Assembly (NCBI GenBank): GCA_030220185.1
Contig: JASPKZ010004952.1
Span: 186,001-250,000 of the forward strand
DNA: 64,000 nt
Direction of reading: 5' to 3'
From: Diploptera punctata
Lineage: Eukaryota; Arthropoda; Insecta; Blattodea; Blaberidae
Shown: positions 32,600 through 42,649 of the stretch, piece by piece
Numbering within the stretch: the first letter of the stretch is position 1
How the letters are laid out: each line of letters opens with the position of its first letter
Program-made: the position numbers and the translations under genes
The notes under the pieces: generated by a model
What the model saw: only the letters and a program-made list of their open reading frames with translations
Database searches by the model: none
What the model was told of the DNA's origin: nothing

Positions 32600-32984
32600 G
32601 AATTTTTAATGACTATTTAACTCATGCCCCAAATGGGAGTTAATGACCAATCACATTTCAATGAATTTTGTTTTACAACCAATGACAGTCATGTTTCACC
32701 TCACTCTTCATCTAATTCTCTTTATCAGCTCCTGCTTTTGTGATTAAGAACGCTCCTCCTTTTTTAATATTCCGAACAGCTCAGATCATTATTTTTTTCC
32801 AACAAATCCATTGAATATAGCAAATAATGAACAGATTCCTTGATTTTACTGAGTTGTTTACTAAAGAAATTAATTAATAATCTATAATCTTCATTATAAT
32901 ATACAGTTTGATGTATTTCAGTATTTCTCCACTAGGGTGCATTCTCACAATATTGCGAGCCAATTTGGCAATAAATAACACCAT
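32600..32984 (+). repeat. repeat family H, second copy, left part
   Basis: GACTATTTAACTCATGCCCC through TTCTCCACTAGGGTGCATTC, collinear with 14385-14506 plus 18151-18900. It breaks at a TIR-like sequence, ACACCATTCTGCAT, and resumes at about 36740. Confidence 0.65.
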
Positions 32985-33084
32985 TCTGCATTTTAAAACT
33001 TATTTTGTTTTTATTTTAAATCTGATAAGTGATTGTAAATAGATTTTTTGTGCTGAATTTGAAAATGATCTCCATTTTCTCCCA

Positions 33085-33493
33085 TCACATCAGGTTTTCA
33101 AAATATTTGTGAATAACTAGAAATGAAATTATAGCTTTGTGAAACGTAATAAAAATTACTTTCAACAAGAACTTTGTGTGAAAAATTAGGCCACTGTTCC
33201 CAGTGTTCTGAGCTAGCTCTGCTATCCCAATCACATAAGAAATAAGGGTATTTTGTGAAACCAGCTGCTGACCAAGTAACAGTCTAATGATCTTGAAATC
33301 TCCACAGACCAGCCATAGATGGTTTCCATACTGCAGTTTTTGTAATAAAAAGTTTACATTTTCATGTGTCTCCTTAAAAACAAAAGAGTGGGTCATATGA
33401 ATGGAAGGATGAATGTTTCCATTATGAAGCAAAACACCTTCAAGACTTTTTTCAGGAGAATCTATAAAGAGCCTCCACTCTTTGGAATTATAG
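33085..33493 (-). pseudogene. unclassified element ORF, 3' part
   Basis: The minus strand reads NYNSKEWRLFIDSPEKSLEG, VLLHNGNIHPSIHMTHSF and NHLWLVCGDFKIIRLLLGQQ. The EWRLFIDS / LLHNGN / CGDxKxxxxLLGQQ motif series is characteristic of a widespread arthropod repeat-encoded protein of unknown function. The usual Cys-rich continuation (CFLCxWDSRA) is decayed. Confidence 0.65.
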
Positions 33494-33497
33494 TTAA

Positions 33498-34546
33498 CCT
33501 TTATATTCCGGGGTATTTAAAAATACTGCATGAACTGCTGGACGGAATTTAAATCCCAGTCTGTGATATTAAATGGATGGTAGAGCGTGCATACTAACAA
33601 ACAAATTTTTTTACGATAAACTATAAGAGATATAAGTATAAAATAACTTTTATTTAATTCATAAAGGAGTGTATTATTCAATTAAATGTTTTATTTTTAC
33701 ATACAATAGAGAATTTTATTATTAAAAGTTAAAATTTATTTTGCAAGGTCTATATTTTTTGGTTTGACTTTATAACGGGTTCAGTTTATGATTTGAAGGT
33801 GACTGTACTGTTGCAAGGGGAATTTTATGACATAGTGTGAACACGTGTGCCTTGAAAAATCTGCTTTCAAACCATAAACACGGGTACCCAGTCTTGTTGA
33901 CGACAGTATTATCAGCAAATTTTTTTTTCTGTGGCAGTCAAACCCTTAGCAAGTTTGTACTAACCACACTAGCATTCAGTCTTGAATTAGTAACTGTAGA
34001 CTGTGGTTCGTTTTTTAAAATATAAAAAATGGCTTCACGTATATTAGTTATGGAAGAAGAAATTGTGAAAGAATTATACGCTGATAGTGACTCTGACGCC
34101 TATGATATGTGTAGTGAATTAGCGTGTAACATAATATGCAAACAGGATTGAAAAGATTAACGTTGGGTTGTGTATATCGGGGTGCTTCAAGGACTATCAT
34201 ACAAAAAGACAGTTCTAAACGAGTGACCAAGGCATCCTGGATTATCAAAATAATGTAAATAGCATATCAGATATTTTTTAAAAATAAATACTAACAAGAT
34301 ATTTACCATGTTAACTCATTATAATTTAAATATAAAATTAGGGGTGGAAAAGATACAACATGTTTTATTATTTTATGAATACTTGATCTAAAAAATAGGT
34401 TAGAGCCACAAATAACATCCTTGCAACATTTTCTGAATTTTTATACTTTTACAAAGAAATAATATTATCAATGGACAAATATGTCCACTAAGTCCTTTAA
34501 GGCTTTACATTTTATGGACAAATATGTCCCACAAGTCTTCTAAAGG
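33498..34546. mobile_element. piggyBac-like insert, 1049 bp
   Basis: TTAA at 33494-33497 and 34547-34550; both ends begin CCTTTA. It interrupts the ORF above within the codons before NYNSKEWR. At 34029 it has a start MASRILVMEEEIVKELYADS followed by DSD, like a piggyBac transposase N-terminus, then a stop within 35 codons. Confidence 0.65.
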
Positions 34547-34563
34547 TTAATGTTATAAAATTT

Positions 34564-34714
34564 GTATATGTAAGAATAATGAGCAGAACAAGAATACCAC
34601 GTCAAATCTTAAATTACCAGTCACCAGGCAAGAGATCTTTGGGCAGACCCTTCAAACGTTGGATTGAGACCGTAACAGACTACTACGTCTATCACATGAA
34701 AGGAAGAAGAAGAA
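34564..34714 (+). mobile_element. truncated LINE, TSD
   Basis: A 151-bp LINE 3' end (GRPFKRWIETVTD) with (GAA)n tail flanked by GTTATAAAATTT (34552-34563, 34715-34726). The duplicated bases encode KFYN of the interrupted ORF. Confidence 0.88.
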
Positions 34715-34726
34715 GTTATAAAATTT

Positions 34727-35077
34727 TAAGACAGCAGGGATGTTTTGGCAATACACTAAATTTTCTTCTTCAGCAAAGAAAGGGACGAGTTCCTTCTCAC
34801 GATGCCTATACCATGAAAAATAAGTACCCTCAGTCAATACTTTATTTTCTTCTTCTTCTTCCTTCCAAGTATTAGGCCAAGGCCTGTTACGATCCTATAG
34901 AAAATTTTCCCTTATGGGAAATTCTCGTATAAGACTTGAAAGCATAATAATAGTCCCTTCGATTGGTTGCTGGCCAAAGGAAGGCAAGACCAGTGATGGG
35001 GCTGCCATCTTATAGCCTCTGGTCAGGCTTTTTAACCTAAAACCTAACAGTTCTGCTGAATTTTTAGGCAAATTTAA
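34727..35077 (-). pseudogene. unclassified element ORF, middle part
   Basis: The minus strand reads FSWYRHREKELVPFFAEEEN and LVYCQNIPAVL, preceded by a LPKNSAELLGFRLK-type segment near 35035. A further LINE tail (CTTCCTTCCAAGTATTAGGC, reverse) sits at about 34850-34920 and breaks it. Confidence 0.6.
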
Positions 35078-35381
35078 CCCATTCGCTTGAAGTTTAAATG
35101 CTCAATGCATTTCCTCACAAACCGGATTTAAGTCACCGTAAATTATATTGTCTATTTTCAGTCATTCAAAACGAACAAATGATAACGTACTTGAGACCAC
35201 AATAATGGTGTAGGCAAAAACACATTCCTCTACTATTCATAAAAGTTAACAAAAGATTACCCTCCCAAGGATGTACAAAATATTCCAAAATAAATAACAG
35301 AGTTAAGTGAATGTACCTCGTCTTCTGAGTTGAAGGTCATTTAACTGCCGGCGAGTCTACCTTGTCTTCGAGGCAAATGGG
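35078..35381. mobile_element. piggyBac-type MITE, 304 bp
   Basis: TTAA at 35074-35077 and 35382-35385; ends CCCATTCGCTTGAAG and (reverse strand) CCCATTTGCCTCGAAG. No coding content. It lies inside the unclassified ORF. Confidence 0.82.
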
Positions 35382-35385
35382 TTAA

Positions 35386-35772
35386 ATCCCTCACTAAATC
35401 ATTAAGCTCACTTTGATTAAAACATCTATCATGATCAGAATTATATGGTTCATCATCCACTGGAGATTCAGTTTCAGTGCTACTTTACACAGATGGCAAT
35501 GTATCTGATTCAGGGTGTAAAGAAACCAGAATATCAGGACCATGAGGTATGGGCCAAATGGCAGAGGGAATGTTAAGATATACAATATCTTTCTTGTATT
35601 TAGCATTATATTCTACTTGTGCAAAAATAACAATCACCTCCATGATTTGTAGGTATCGATAGAGATACCAAAGGGCAATGACTTTTTTTTTCCATTTTTC
35701 TAACTCCTCAACTCTGCAACACAACTACGACACTTTGTGAGGGCACCACGATTTATCCTGGTCTCCTAACTT
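35386..35772 (-). pseudogene. unclassified element ORF, 5' part
   Basis: The minus strand has AIWPIPHGPDILVSLHPESD and, in the next frame, TETESPVDDEPYNSDHDRCF, an acidic segment I associate with the N-terminal region of the same protein family. Confidence 0.5.
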
Positions 35773-35786
35773 AATGCCAAAATATG

Positions 35787-35907
35787 GTTGGTTGGTTGGT
35801 GTCTAATGTGCTGCATCTTACACTGAAGTCATTAGCAGTCTTGCTCTCCAGTACTTCAAAGTTTTGGAAGTTTCCTCTTTGACGGCTGCACAGTTGTTGA
35901 TAATGCC
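35787..35907 (-). mobile_element. short retroposon with (ACCA)n tail, TSD
   Basis: A 120-bp insert with tail (GGTT)n on the plus strand, flanked by TAATGCCAAAATAT on both sides (about 35773-35786 and 35908-35921). Contains GAGAGCAAGACTGCTAATGA in reverse. Parent family not recognised. Confidence 0.75.
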
Positions 35908-35921
35908 AAAATATTGAAAGC

Positions 35922-36734
35922 AAATTTTCTTTACAAAAGCTGTTATATTCTGTCATTGTTTTACTAACATATATGACCCACATATAGTAAAACAGATTTG
36001 CATCATTTACACAACCTCGTTTCGTTATTTCTGAGAAACAAAACTATTGTGTTGTACTCTCGCAGAAAAATGAGAACTCACACACTTCATGTTTACATGC
36101 CAATGAACAGTGTAAGACTGATCTCCAATTTGAAAACAACTTTTAAAATGGGATAGGTTTGTTATCTCAGAATGGTTTTCTTTACCTTGATAAGCTGAAT
36201 TGCACTTCGATATATACAGGCACCCTCTCTGTTCTCTAATGAATTGTCTGTTTTAATAGTAATCTCTAAGAGTATATATTTCCTTCAATACATTTTTATG
36301 GCCTGAGACACTAAACATTTCAACTTCTTGTTTATAGATAAGATGAATGCAGATGGATGAACATCTCCAAGAATAACAACGGATATCTTAACCCCTGTTC
36401 ATTTTAAGGAAAAGGCAAATTTTTGTATGGACCTAGGGCGGATGTAGTTAGTAGATTTTTAATAAAGATAAACATAATAATAGTTATATTATTTCACATT
36501 TTAAGTAATAAAGTTGAATTATAAACTGTTGGGCCTTTCTAACAAACGATAAGCACACTAATATTACTACAGTATGTACATTAAGAAAAATATTCAAAAC
36601 ATAAAATTTAGAATTGTACAAAATTCTGATGTGGTATGCAAAAAAGTATTACATTTTTGCAATCAGTATGAAATTGTGATTGAGAAACACTCATTTATTT
36701 AAAAAAAAAAAAACAAAATCCATGCAGAATGGTG
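35922..36734. other. right part of the TIR element, no ORF
   Basis: No motif-bearing frame. It ends at the right TIR (GCAGAATGGTGTAATT). Family-H sequence resumes at about 36746 and continues to about 36915. Confidence 0.4.
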
Positions 36735-37199
36735 TAATTATGATCAAGTTGCAGTAAATATACATAACCTTACATTTATGATTTGTTTTCAAATATCGCC
36801 ATTTACATTAAACATATAAATATTTTAAAATACCGGTAACTATTTTTAAATAATGACTTTTGAGTAACCAGTATAATTTTGTTTGTTAAAATAGTCCTAA
36901 CAAATGCCACTTTTGATTTCCAAATCCTCTAGATAAATTGGAAATCACTCGTGACATTACTTATGACAACTGTGCATATGCTCCATTCTATAGAAGCTAG
37001 CGGTAGGTGTAATTTCTAAATGCCCTTCATAATATCAATCCACACATCTGTGGGAGGTACATTGTTTGTGTTTAACCCCGAAATAAAGTACCATGAAATG
37101 ATTATTAAATTAATATTGAGAAGCTAAAGCTGTTACTATTGAAATAAGTAAATTAAAGTATACAACTAAACTATTGTAATCAATGGTAAGGAGAAAAAC

Positions 37200-37640
37200 T
37201 TATTTAATTAAATTACATAGGAAAACCTAAAAGGAATTTACAAACTTCTACAAATGAACACTTCAGAAATATAAAAAATGGTGACATTGAAAAATCAGCA
37301 ATTGCAGCTCTTAGTTTGTTAGAGAATCACAAAATTGGAAGAGAAATTAATCTTTTAAAACATTTAGAGAAGCTTTTGGAGTTAGTAGTTTGGGAAAAGA
37401 TATACATTTAGAAGAACAACTATAGAACCATACATTTTTAAGTTCCTGATGAACAAAAATGTAATCTCCAAGTTCATAAAATCAGCACCAGATGGCAGTT
37501 CAAAATATGGTGGTAATAGCAAAAATTGAACAATTGGAGTTTGGCTGAGGATGAAGGCAAATGTCCTTTGAAAAATATATTGTGAAAACATAGAACTTTA
37601 TGAGGTAAGATGTAAAAACATTATCCAACTCATTTATAAA
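37200..37640 (+). mobile_element. PLE 3' fragment, weak hammerhead
   Basis: The plus strand has YIGKPKRN-type text, SAIAALSLLENHKIGREI and VWEKIYI with stops. CTGAGGA near 37552, stem II AAGG/CCTT and GAAA are present, but H17 would be G, so it should not cleave. Ends with TTTATGAGGTAAGATG. Confidence 0.7.
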
Positions 37641-37649
37641 TTAAAAAAG

Positions 37650-37845
37650 AAAAATGTATACTTGAACCAAGAATCAAACCCTGAACCTTCAGCTCTATGT
37701 TCTGATGCTGTAGACAATTGAGTTAATTCAGGATTCAGGATGGGAAGGAAGTCTTAATTAGCTCAGAGGTCTAGTGTATCAGCATGAAAAGCTGAAGGCT
37801 GAGAGTTTGATTCCTGGTTCAGGCAAAAGTTTTTCTCTGTACCAT
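37650..37845. mobile_element. SINE-B pair
   Basis: A reverse copy (CAAGAATCAAACCCTGAACC) followed by a forward copy (GAGAGTTTGATTCCTGGTTC with TTTTTCTCTGTACC). Confidence 0.6.
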
Positions 37846-38299
37846 TGATTATCATGATGTAACATTAGTAACAAAGAAATCATGTCAAATTTTAAGCTAA
37901 TGACTACAAATAAAAATTAAAAATATAATTCAGTAAATATCAGTACTAACAGGTCCAATGCCCCACAGCCCCACTCCAATGCTATGATGTAATTTTATCA
38001 TGGAATTGAATAATTTATATACACCTCACCACATATTTTGCTTTCTCAGATGTATTATGTTTCAGAGGACATTAATCCAATTTCAGCCAAAATTGACTGC
38101 TGAGTCAATGAACTTAGTTTCTGTAACATGTCCCAAGTGAGAGATCAAAATATGAGATGACTCGCATGTAACCAAATTCAATCTCTTGATAAGGGTAAGA
38201 TATGTATTTAATTAAATTTACAGTGGGAGGAAATACTATGAGGGATTTATATTAATAAATGAGTTGGAGAAAATGTTTTAACATCTCACCTCATAAAGT

Positions 38300-38366
38300 T
38301 GTGTGTCTTCACGATACCGGTTTCAAAAGTATAGTATTACTTCCATCTTCAGTCAAATTCCAACTG
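38300..38366 (-). ncRNA. hammerhead ribozyme, PLE-f minus arm
   Basis: Minus strand: CTGAAGA (38352-38346), stem II GAAGTA/TACTTT, GAAA (38324-38321), stem III ACCGGT, H17 A. Stem I inner TGA/TCG and outer GTTG/CAAC. Complete by eye. Confidence 0.72.
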
Positions 38367-38397
38367 TTGAAATGTTGATGATGTAAACGACGAAATT

Positions 38398-38472
38398 TCA
38401 ACAGTTGGAATTTGACTGAAGATGGAAGTAATACTATACTTTCGAAACCGGTCTCATGAAGACATGCAACTT
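38398..38472 (+). ncRNA. hammerhead ribozyme, PLE-f plus arm
   Basis: CTGAAGA 38416-38422, stem II GGAAGTA/TACTTTC, GAAA 38444-38447, stem III ACCGGT, H17 C at 38453. Stem I inner TGA/TCA, outer GTTG/CAAC separated by internal loops. The best-formed hammerhead in the window. Confidence 0.75.
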
Positions 38473-38824
38473 TATGAGGTGAGATGTTAAAACATTTTCT
38501 CCAACTCATTTATTAAGATACATATTTCTTAATAAGTTGAGTCTGTAATCTTACCTCATATTCATTGATTTGTTTTTGGACACATTTCAAAACATGAAAA
38601 TAATGTTACTTCCTATTGTAATTTCACAACATATATTGTTTACTTAATTTTAATAATATAATGTATGATAATCAGAGGGAACATTTCAGTTCCTGGATGA
38701 ACATCTGATTGGATAGTTCTTCCTAGTGTACCTCTTATGTAAGAAAGATGTACAGCACTGCAAAATGTATATGCATAGTACAATACTGGTATTTAAGTAA
38801 CAGACGTGCACATGCTAGTTATGT

Positions 38825-38826
38825 TC

Positions 38827-38862
<36 letters not shown>
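38825..38862. repeat. (ATT)n microsatellite
   Basis: About a dozen ATT units without interruption, 140 bp left of exon E. Confidence 0.95.
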
Positions 38863-39001
38863 GTGCCAAAATATACCTTACATTGCTTTACAAAGCAAGC
38901 TTCCAACATCAGAGTTCAAAGTTCAGCCTTTCAGTCAATCATAACTGATAACTTTCCAAACATGTTCAGGAACCAGAATGCTCCATCTAGTGATAATTTA
39001 C

Positions 39002-39167
39002 CCTTGCTGACTTCTTTCCAATGTCATTTTCCCACAGATAAAGTGCCTTGATTGGATATTGTTTCTTTATTGTATTCAAGAAAAATTCTATTCCAGAGTC
39101 TGTGAATTGATTTGCTGCCAGATCTAGGACTTTAATATGTGATTTTTGAAATGATCGACTAAGACTT
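39002..39167 (-). CDS. LRRC34: LRRC34-like exon E
   Basis: This 166-nt exon was found by looking for the missing phase-2-to-0 exon between D and F. It has a TTTTTTTCAG acceptor and an AGG|GTAAAT donor. One leading base completes the GAA codon begun in exon D. It then encodes SLSRSFQKSHIKVLDLAANQ, FTDSGIEFF and the repeat IKALYLWENDIGKKSAR. The LYLWEND wording resembles the IYIWGN repeat that precedes the C-terminal domain in vertebrate LRRC34 as I recall it. Confidence 0.82.
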
Positions 39168-39219
39168 CTGAAAAAAAATTGAATAAAATCTAAAAATATT
39201 ATTCAGTATAAATAAAAAT

Positions 39220-39312
39220 TACGCTGGATGGAAAATTTTCTATAGGATCGTAACAGGCCTAGGCCTAATACTTGGAAGGAAGAAGAAGAAGAAGAAGAAG
39301 AAGAAGAAGATA
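39220..39312 (+). mobile_element. LINE tail fragment with (GAA)n
   Basis: ATGGAAAATTTTCTATAGGA and GGCCTAATACTTGGAAGGAA then (GAA)n, as in the end of the 19735-20310 LINE. Confidence 0.8.
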
Positions 39313-39324
39313 AATATAAATGGT

Positions 39325-39620
39325 TGACTTGTGGTTATATTTCTTGCCTCTGGTTGCAAGGGTTGTGAGTTCAAACCTGGGATAGATGGATTTTTTTAAG
39401 ATGGAAAAATCCAAGCAGCAAGTTATCTGGGAGGGACTTTAAGCTGTGGGTCCCGAGTCTGAAGATTTTCAGACACTAAAAGAACCATAAGCTTGAATAA
39501 AGAGGCCTCTAAGCAAAATTGCAGACCTTCCTTAGTAATACCTTCATTACCTATTAGGTGTCTCATTGGATTGATATGTTGACCGCATATCATTCATGAC
39601 ATCTATAGGGAAATAAGCAT
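39325..39620 (+). mobile_element. SINE-E copy
   Basis: Head with GCCTCTGGTTGCAAGGGTTG and GAGTTCAAACCTGG; body GGTCCCGAGTCTGAAGATTT; end TATCATTCATGACATCTATA. Collinear with 5578 and 63765. Confidence 0.78.
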
Positions 39621-39624
39621 AACT

Positions 39625-40020
39625 AAATTAACTAAAAGGAACACATGAGAGCATATAACAGAAATTTAGAAAATTCAAAATATGCTAACCACCTATTCCA
39701 ATTTAATCATTGTTTCGATCCAAATTTTGAAATTTTACACATTTGTGATAAGGGTAAGAAGTTAGATCTTTTGGAGGCTGTAGAAATTAATAAATTTAAA
39801 AGTAGTAAAAAACTGTTAAATTCTCAACTTGATTTGAATGACTCCCCTTTGTTAAATTAAAAAATTTAAATAAATATTGTTGTATTGTTGCTTAGATCAG
39901 TTGGAACACAATTCATAATTTGTTAACATGTCTGAAGAAGGTACAGTGTACCGAAACAGCTGTCACTGAATTATATAATAAATATGAAAATCAAAATAAA
40001 ACTACATTTTATTTTTATTT
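39625..40020 (+). mobile_element. PLE-a single arm
   Basis: A non-palindromic PLE-a 3' end. The 71-codon open piece at 39645-39860 (MRAYNRNLENSKYANHLFQF, NHCFDP, LDLLEAVEINK) is the segment after the GIY-YIG core. It ends with the hammerhead and AAAACTACATTTTATTTTTA. Confidence 0.78.
39915..39982 (+). ncRNA. hammerhead ribozyme, PLE-a
   Basis: CTGAAGA 39932-39938, stem II GGTAC-AGT-GTACC, GAAA 39953-39956, stem III ACAGCTGT, H17 C at 39964, outer stem I ATAATT/AATTAT. Core intact. Confidence 0.72.
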
Positions 40021-40039
40021 AATTAATAAATTAACTTTG

Positions 40040-40460
40040 TACCGCGCTGTAGCCAAGTGGTTAAGGTAGGATGCCTTGGTGCAGAGCTACGGGACTTGTG
40101 CTGGTTCAAGTCTCCACGTGGGAAGAAATTTTCTCATGGAATTTCGGCCAGTATGCAGTGGTACCCACCCAGCATCATGAGGCATTTGCGTAGCTAGAAT
40201 AAGTAGTAGCTCCAGGTTAAGGAAACCAGCAGAAATGGCTGCAGGACCTGACATGCTGACTACATGCCACTCCTTACACTGGCTGGATGATAGTCTACCT
40301 CTGTGATAAACACATGTGGATGTGAGGCTAGCAGCCTACTGATAGGCCAAGAGCTTTCTGGGGCTGTTGCACCATGAAGTTTTAAAATTAACTTGGTCCA
40401 GTAACTCCTAACAAAGGAGAGGCTAAGGCCTGACATTGGACTGTTATGCCATTGTAGATA
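40040..40460 (+). mobile_element. SINE-D, full length
   Basis: A box TAGCCAAGTGGTTAAGG, B box GGTTCAAGTCTCC, then GAAATTTTCTCATGGAATTT and ACACATGTGGATGTGAGGCT. The last 75 bp (AAATTAACTTGGTCCAGTAA, AAAGGAGAGGCTAAGGCC) are shared with SINE-E. About 420 bp. Confidence 0.85.
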
Positions 40461-40749
40461 AATAAAAATTCTGAGTCAGTATTCCAGAATATAACAGTGC
40501 AATAGACTTGTGTCATCAGCTATAATTTGAAAATGAAGAATGAACATTCAGTATGATGCATTAGTCACTCTGAAGAAGAGGTAAGGATGTAACATGGCAT
40601 CCTTGTTAACATTTTAAAACTCAGTGTCTAGTACAATCCACATGACTAAAAGTTTAGGCTTTTCCATCAATTGTGTATTGTGCATGACTGAAATAACTAA
40701 ATTATTACATACAGCTAAGCTATTAAAATTCGCGGTAAAGAGAATATTT

Positions 40750-40835
40750 TTTGCCTGAACTAGAAATCGAAACCTGGACCTTCAGCTCTACGTTCTGATG
40801 CTCTGTACATTTGAGCTACCCAAACATTCCTTTCC
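40750..40835 (-). mobile_element. SINE-B copy
   Basis: Reverse orientation, with TGAACTAGAAATCGAAACCT at the B-box side and GTACATTTGAGCTACCCAAA at the head. Confidence 0.55.
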
Positions 40836-40904
40836 ATCCAAGCAGAAATTCATCTATTTAACCTTTCTCTAGAACTATTCTATTCTCAGAGCAGTGAACC
40901 ATTA

Positions 40905-41010
40905 TTCACAATGGCGCCCCAACCTTAGAAGTGGGTTATGAGTATGCCATGTCAGGAGAGAATACCAGAAATGCCATAATGACAACCTGGTGGCATTGAT
41001 TAAAAAAAAT
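40905..41010 (+). mobile_element. SINE-A 3' half
   Basis: CGCCCCAACCTTAGAAGTGG, CCATGTCAGGAGAGAATACC and GACAACCTGGTGGCATTGAT with an A-rich tail. Confidence 0.75.
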
Positions 41011-41102
41011 AAATTATCATTAAAAAATGTTCTTAAATTAGAAGTCATCAGATGGCACTTGGAGCAAGTGTTCTTTGCCATGGATGAATAGGGAATTATA
41101 TA

Positions 41103-41470
41103 TATATCCATCCATCCATAGTAATTCTGCCCGAAGGCAGGTCCTTCACTGCAATCATAGCATTATCATGCTATGCTTGCAGCTTTACTAGGGAATTGTG
41201 TAGGTGTGGTAGCTTCCCATTGCTTTCCACACTGGTGAAGGATGATGATGATAATGATAATGGTAAGGATGATAATGATAAGGATGATGGCCATATGATT
41301 TCGGGGACCGTTTGGGCCTTAAAGTTTTCCTGACATTTGTCTTACAGGTGAGGAAAAACCCCGATAAAAACCTCACCCAGAAAAACTGCCCCGAGCGGGG
41401 ATCGAACCCAGGCCCGCTGCGTGACAAGGCAGCATGCTACCTTGAGACCACAGCGGTGGACTTATATATA
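41103..41470 (-). mobile_element. SINE-I, tRNA-headed
   Basis: Reverse orientation. The head at the right has the B box as GGGATCGAACCCAGGC on the plus strand and AAGGCAGCATGCTACCTTGA for the A-box part. The body includes TGAGGAAAAACCCCGATAAA, then (GATGAT)n-like sequence near 41235-41290. Only copy in the window. Confidence 0.7.
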
Positions 41471-41489
41471 TATGAAGAAGAAAAATTAA

Positions 41490-41775
41490 TGAGTACATTG
41501 GAATACCTGGATAGCATGGTAACGCATTAGCATTAGCATGGTAACGCATTAGCATATAAAAGCTAGAGATTTTTGGATTCAATTCATGGTTCAGGTGTTT
41601 ATTTTTCTTTAAAAATAATCATTCACTTTTAATTTTTAATAATTAGTGATTAAAAGTAAGAATAAGAGGAAGGTTTCTGCATGAATGGGCTGAATGGTTC
41701 AGTGGTCAGAGCATCAGCACAGAGAGCTGAATGTTTGGGGTTCAATTCCTGATTAAAGCAGATTTTTTCTGTTTT
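41490..41775 (+). mobile_element. two SINE-B copies
   Basis: The first has a short duplicated AGCATGGTAACGCATT and GATTCAATTCATGG; the second (41690-41775) has GTTCAGTGGTCAGAGCATCA and GGGTTCAATTCCTG. Confidence 0.6.
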
Positions 41776-41889
41776 TTATAAATTGTACTAGCTTAGTTGT
41801 GTTCAATAGTTTATTTCTATAGCATCTACGCACTTTAAAACCAAAAGGGAAATGATAAACACTAGTCCACTGGGACATCATGTACTCAC

Positions 41890-42119
41890 TCCAGTCCAAT
41901 GTCATGTATTCTGTTATGTCCTAACATCAACACTCGTAATGGTGGTTTCTTGTGCAGATATTGTGCAAGGAAGGTAAGAGCATCATCTCCTAGCTCATTG
42001 CAGCTCAAATCTAACACAAGTAATGTTGTATTCTCCATGAGGCCTCTCAGCAGAGCCTCTATATCTGAATCCACAAAACTCATTTTCTGAAGAACAAGTT
42101 CTTTTAGGGTGGAGTTATA
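41890..42119 (-). CDS. LRRC34: LRRC34-like exon D
   Basis: This exon is 230 nt, phase 0 in and phase 2 out. The acceptor has a long pyrimidine tract (TTTCTTTCCAG); the donor is GGA|GTGAGT. It encodes three LRR units: LKELVLQKMSFVDSDIEAL, LLVLDLSCNELGDDALTFL and LRVLMLGHNRIHDIGL. The open frame runs only one codon beyond the donor before TGA, so the splice is required. Confidence 0.87.
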
Positions 42120-42399
42120 CTGGAAAGAAAAAGAAAAAGAAGATAAAGGTAGAGAAGAGAATTGTCTGCATCCCATGTGGCTATTATCCTTCTGCTGATT
42201 CATGTTGGCAAGCATCAATATTTTCAAAATGAAAGCAGATGATGATATATAAGTTATCGCAAGGCCTCCTATAAAACAACACTGCAAATTATTGAGGACA
42301 ACTGAGATATCAGGTACTGTTTTACAATTATTAAAACTTTAAGTTGGCAAGCATAACCAATACAGGTTTCTAGTCATGAAGTCCATTTACCCTGCAGTA

Positions 42400-42615
42400 A
42401 TTTTGAATATATGCCTAAATCAGGATTTGAACCCAATTTCTCTGGTTCTGTACACCAGTGTTCTTACAATTTAAGCTATTAGGCTTAATCATAGATTTTT
42501 CTCTATAATACATACATTTGAAGCCTAATAGCATAAATCAAATGAGTGCTAGTGTACAGAGCAAAAGATATTGTGATCAAGTCCTGATTTAGGCATATAT
42601 TTTTCTATTTAAAAT
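42400..42615. mobile_element. SINE-B inverted pair
   Basis: ATATATGCCTAAATCAGGAT at the left and ATCCTGATTTAGGCATATAT-type sequence at the right are arms; GAAGCCTAATAGCATAAATC lies at the centre. Confidence 0.6.
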
Positions 42616-42649
42616 TAATGTTGAGAAGTAAACATTGTGAGGTAATGAT

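Larger units (their letters stand above)
32980..36745 (-). mobile_element. TIR-bounded ~3.75-kb element, unclassified
   Basis: Left end AATAACACCATTCTGCAT and, on the reverse strand, right end AATTACACCATTCTGCAT form imperfect terminal inverted repeats, with TTTTGTTTTT-rich text after each. It divides a family-H repeat. On the minus strand it carries pieces of one long decayed ORF (about 35770 to 33085), itself hit by a retroposon, a MITE, a LINE fragment and a piggyBac. The ORF family is one I recognise from arthropod repeats but cannot name. Confidence 0.6.
38213..38513. mobile_element. PLE-f palindrome, two hammerheads
   Basis: The arms AATGAGTTGGAGAAAATGTT and complement surround inverted hammerhead units that meet at about 38375. 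The near-repeat AAGATATGTATTT / AAGATACATATTT outside may be a TSD with two changes. No coding content. Confidence 0.8.
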
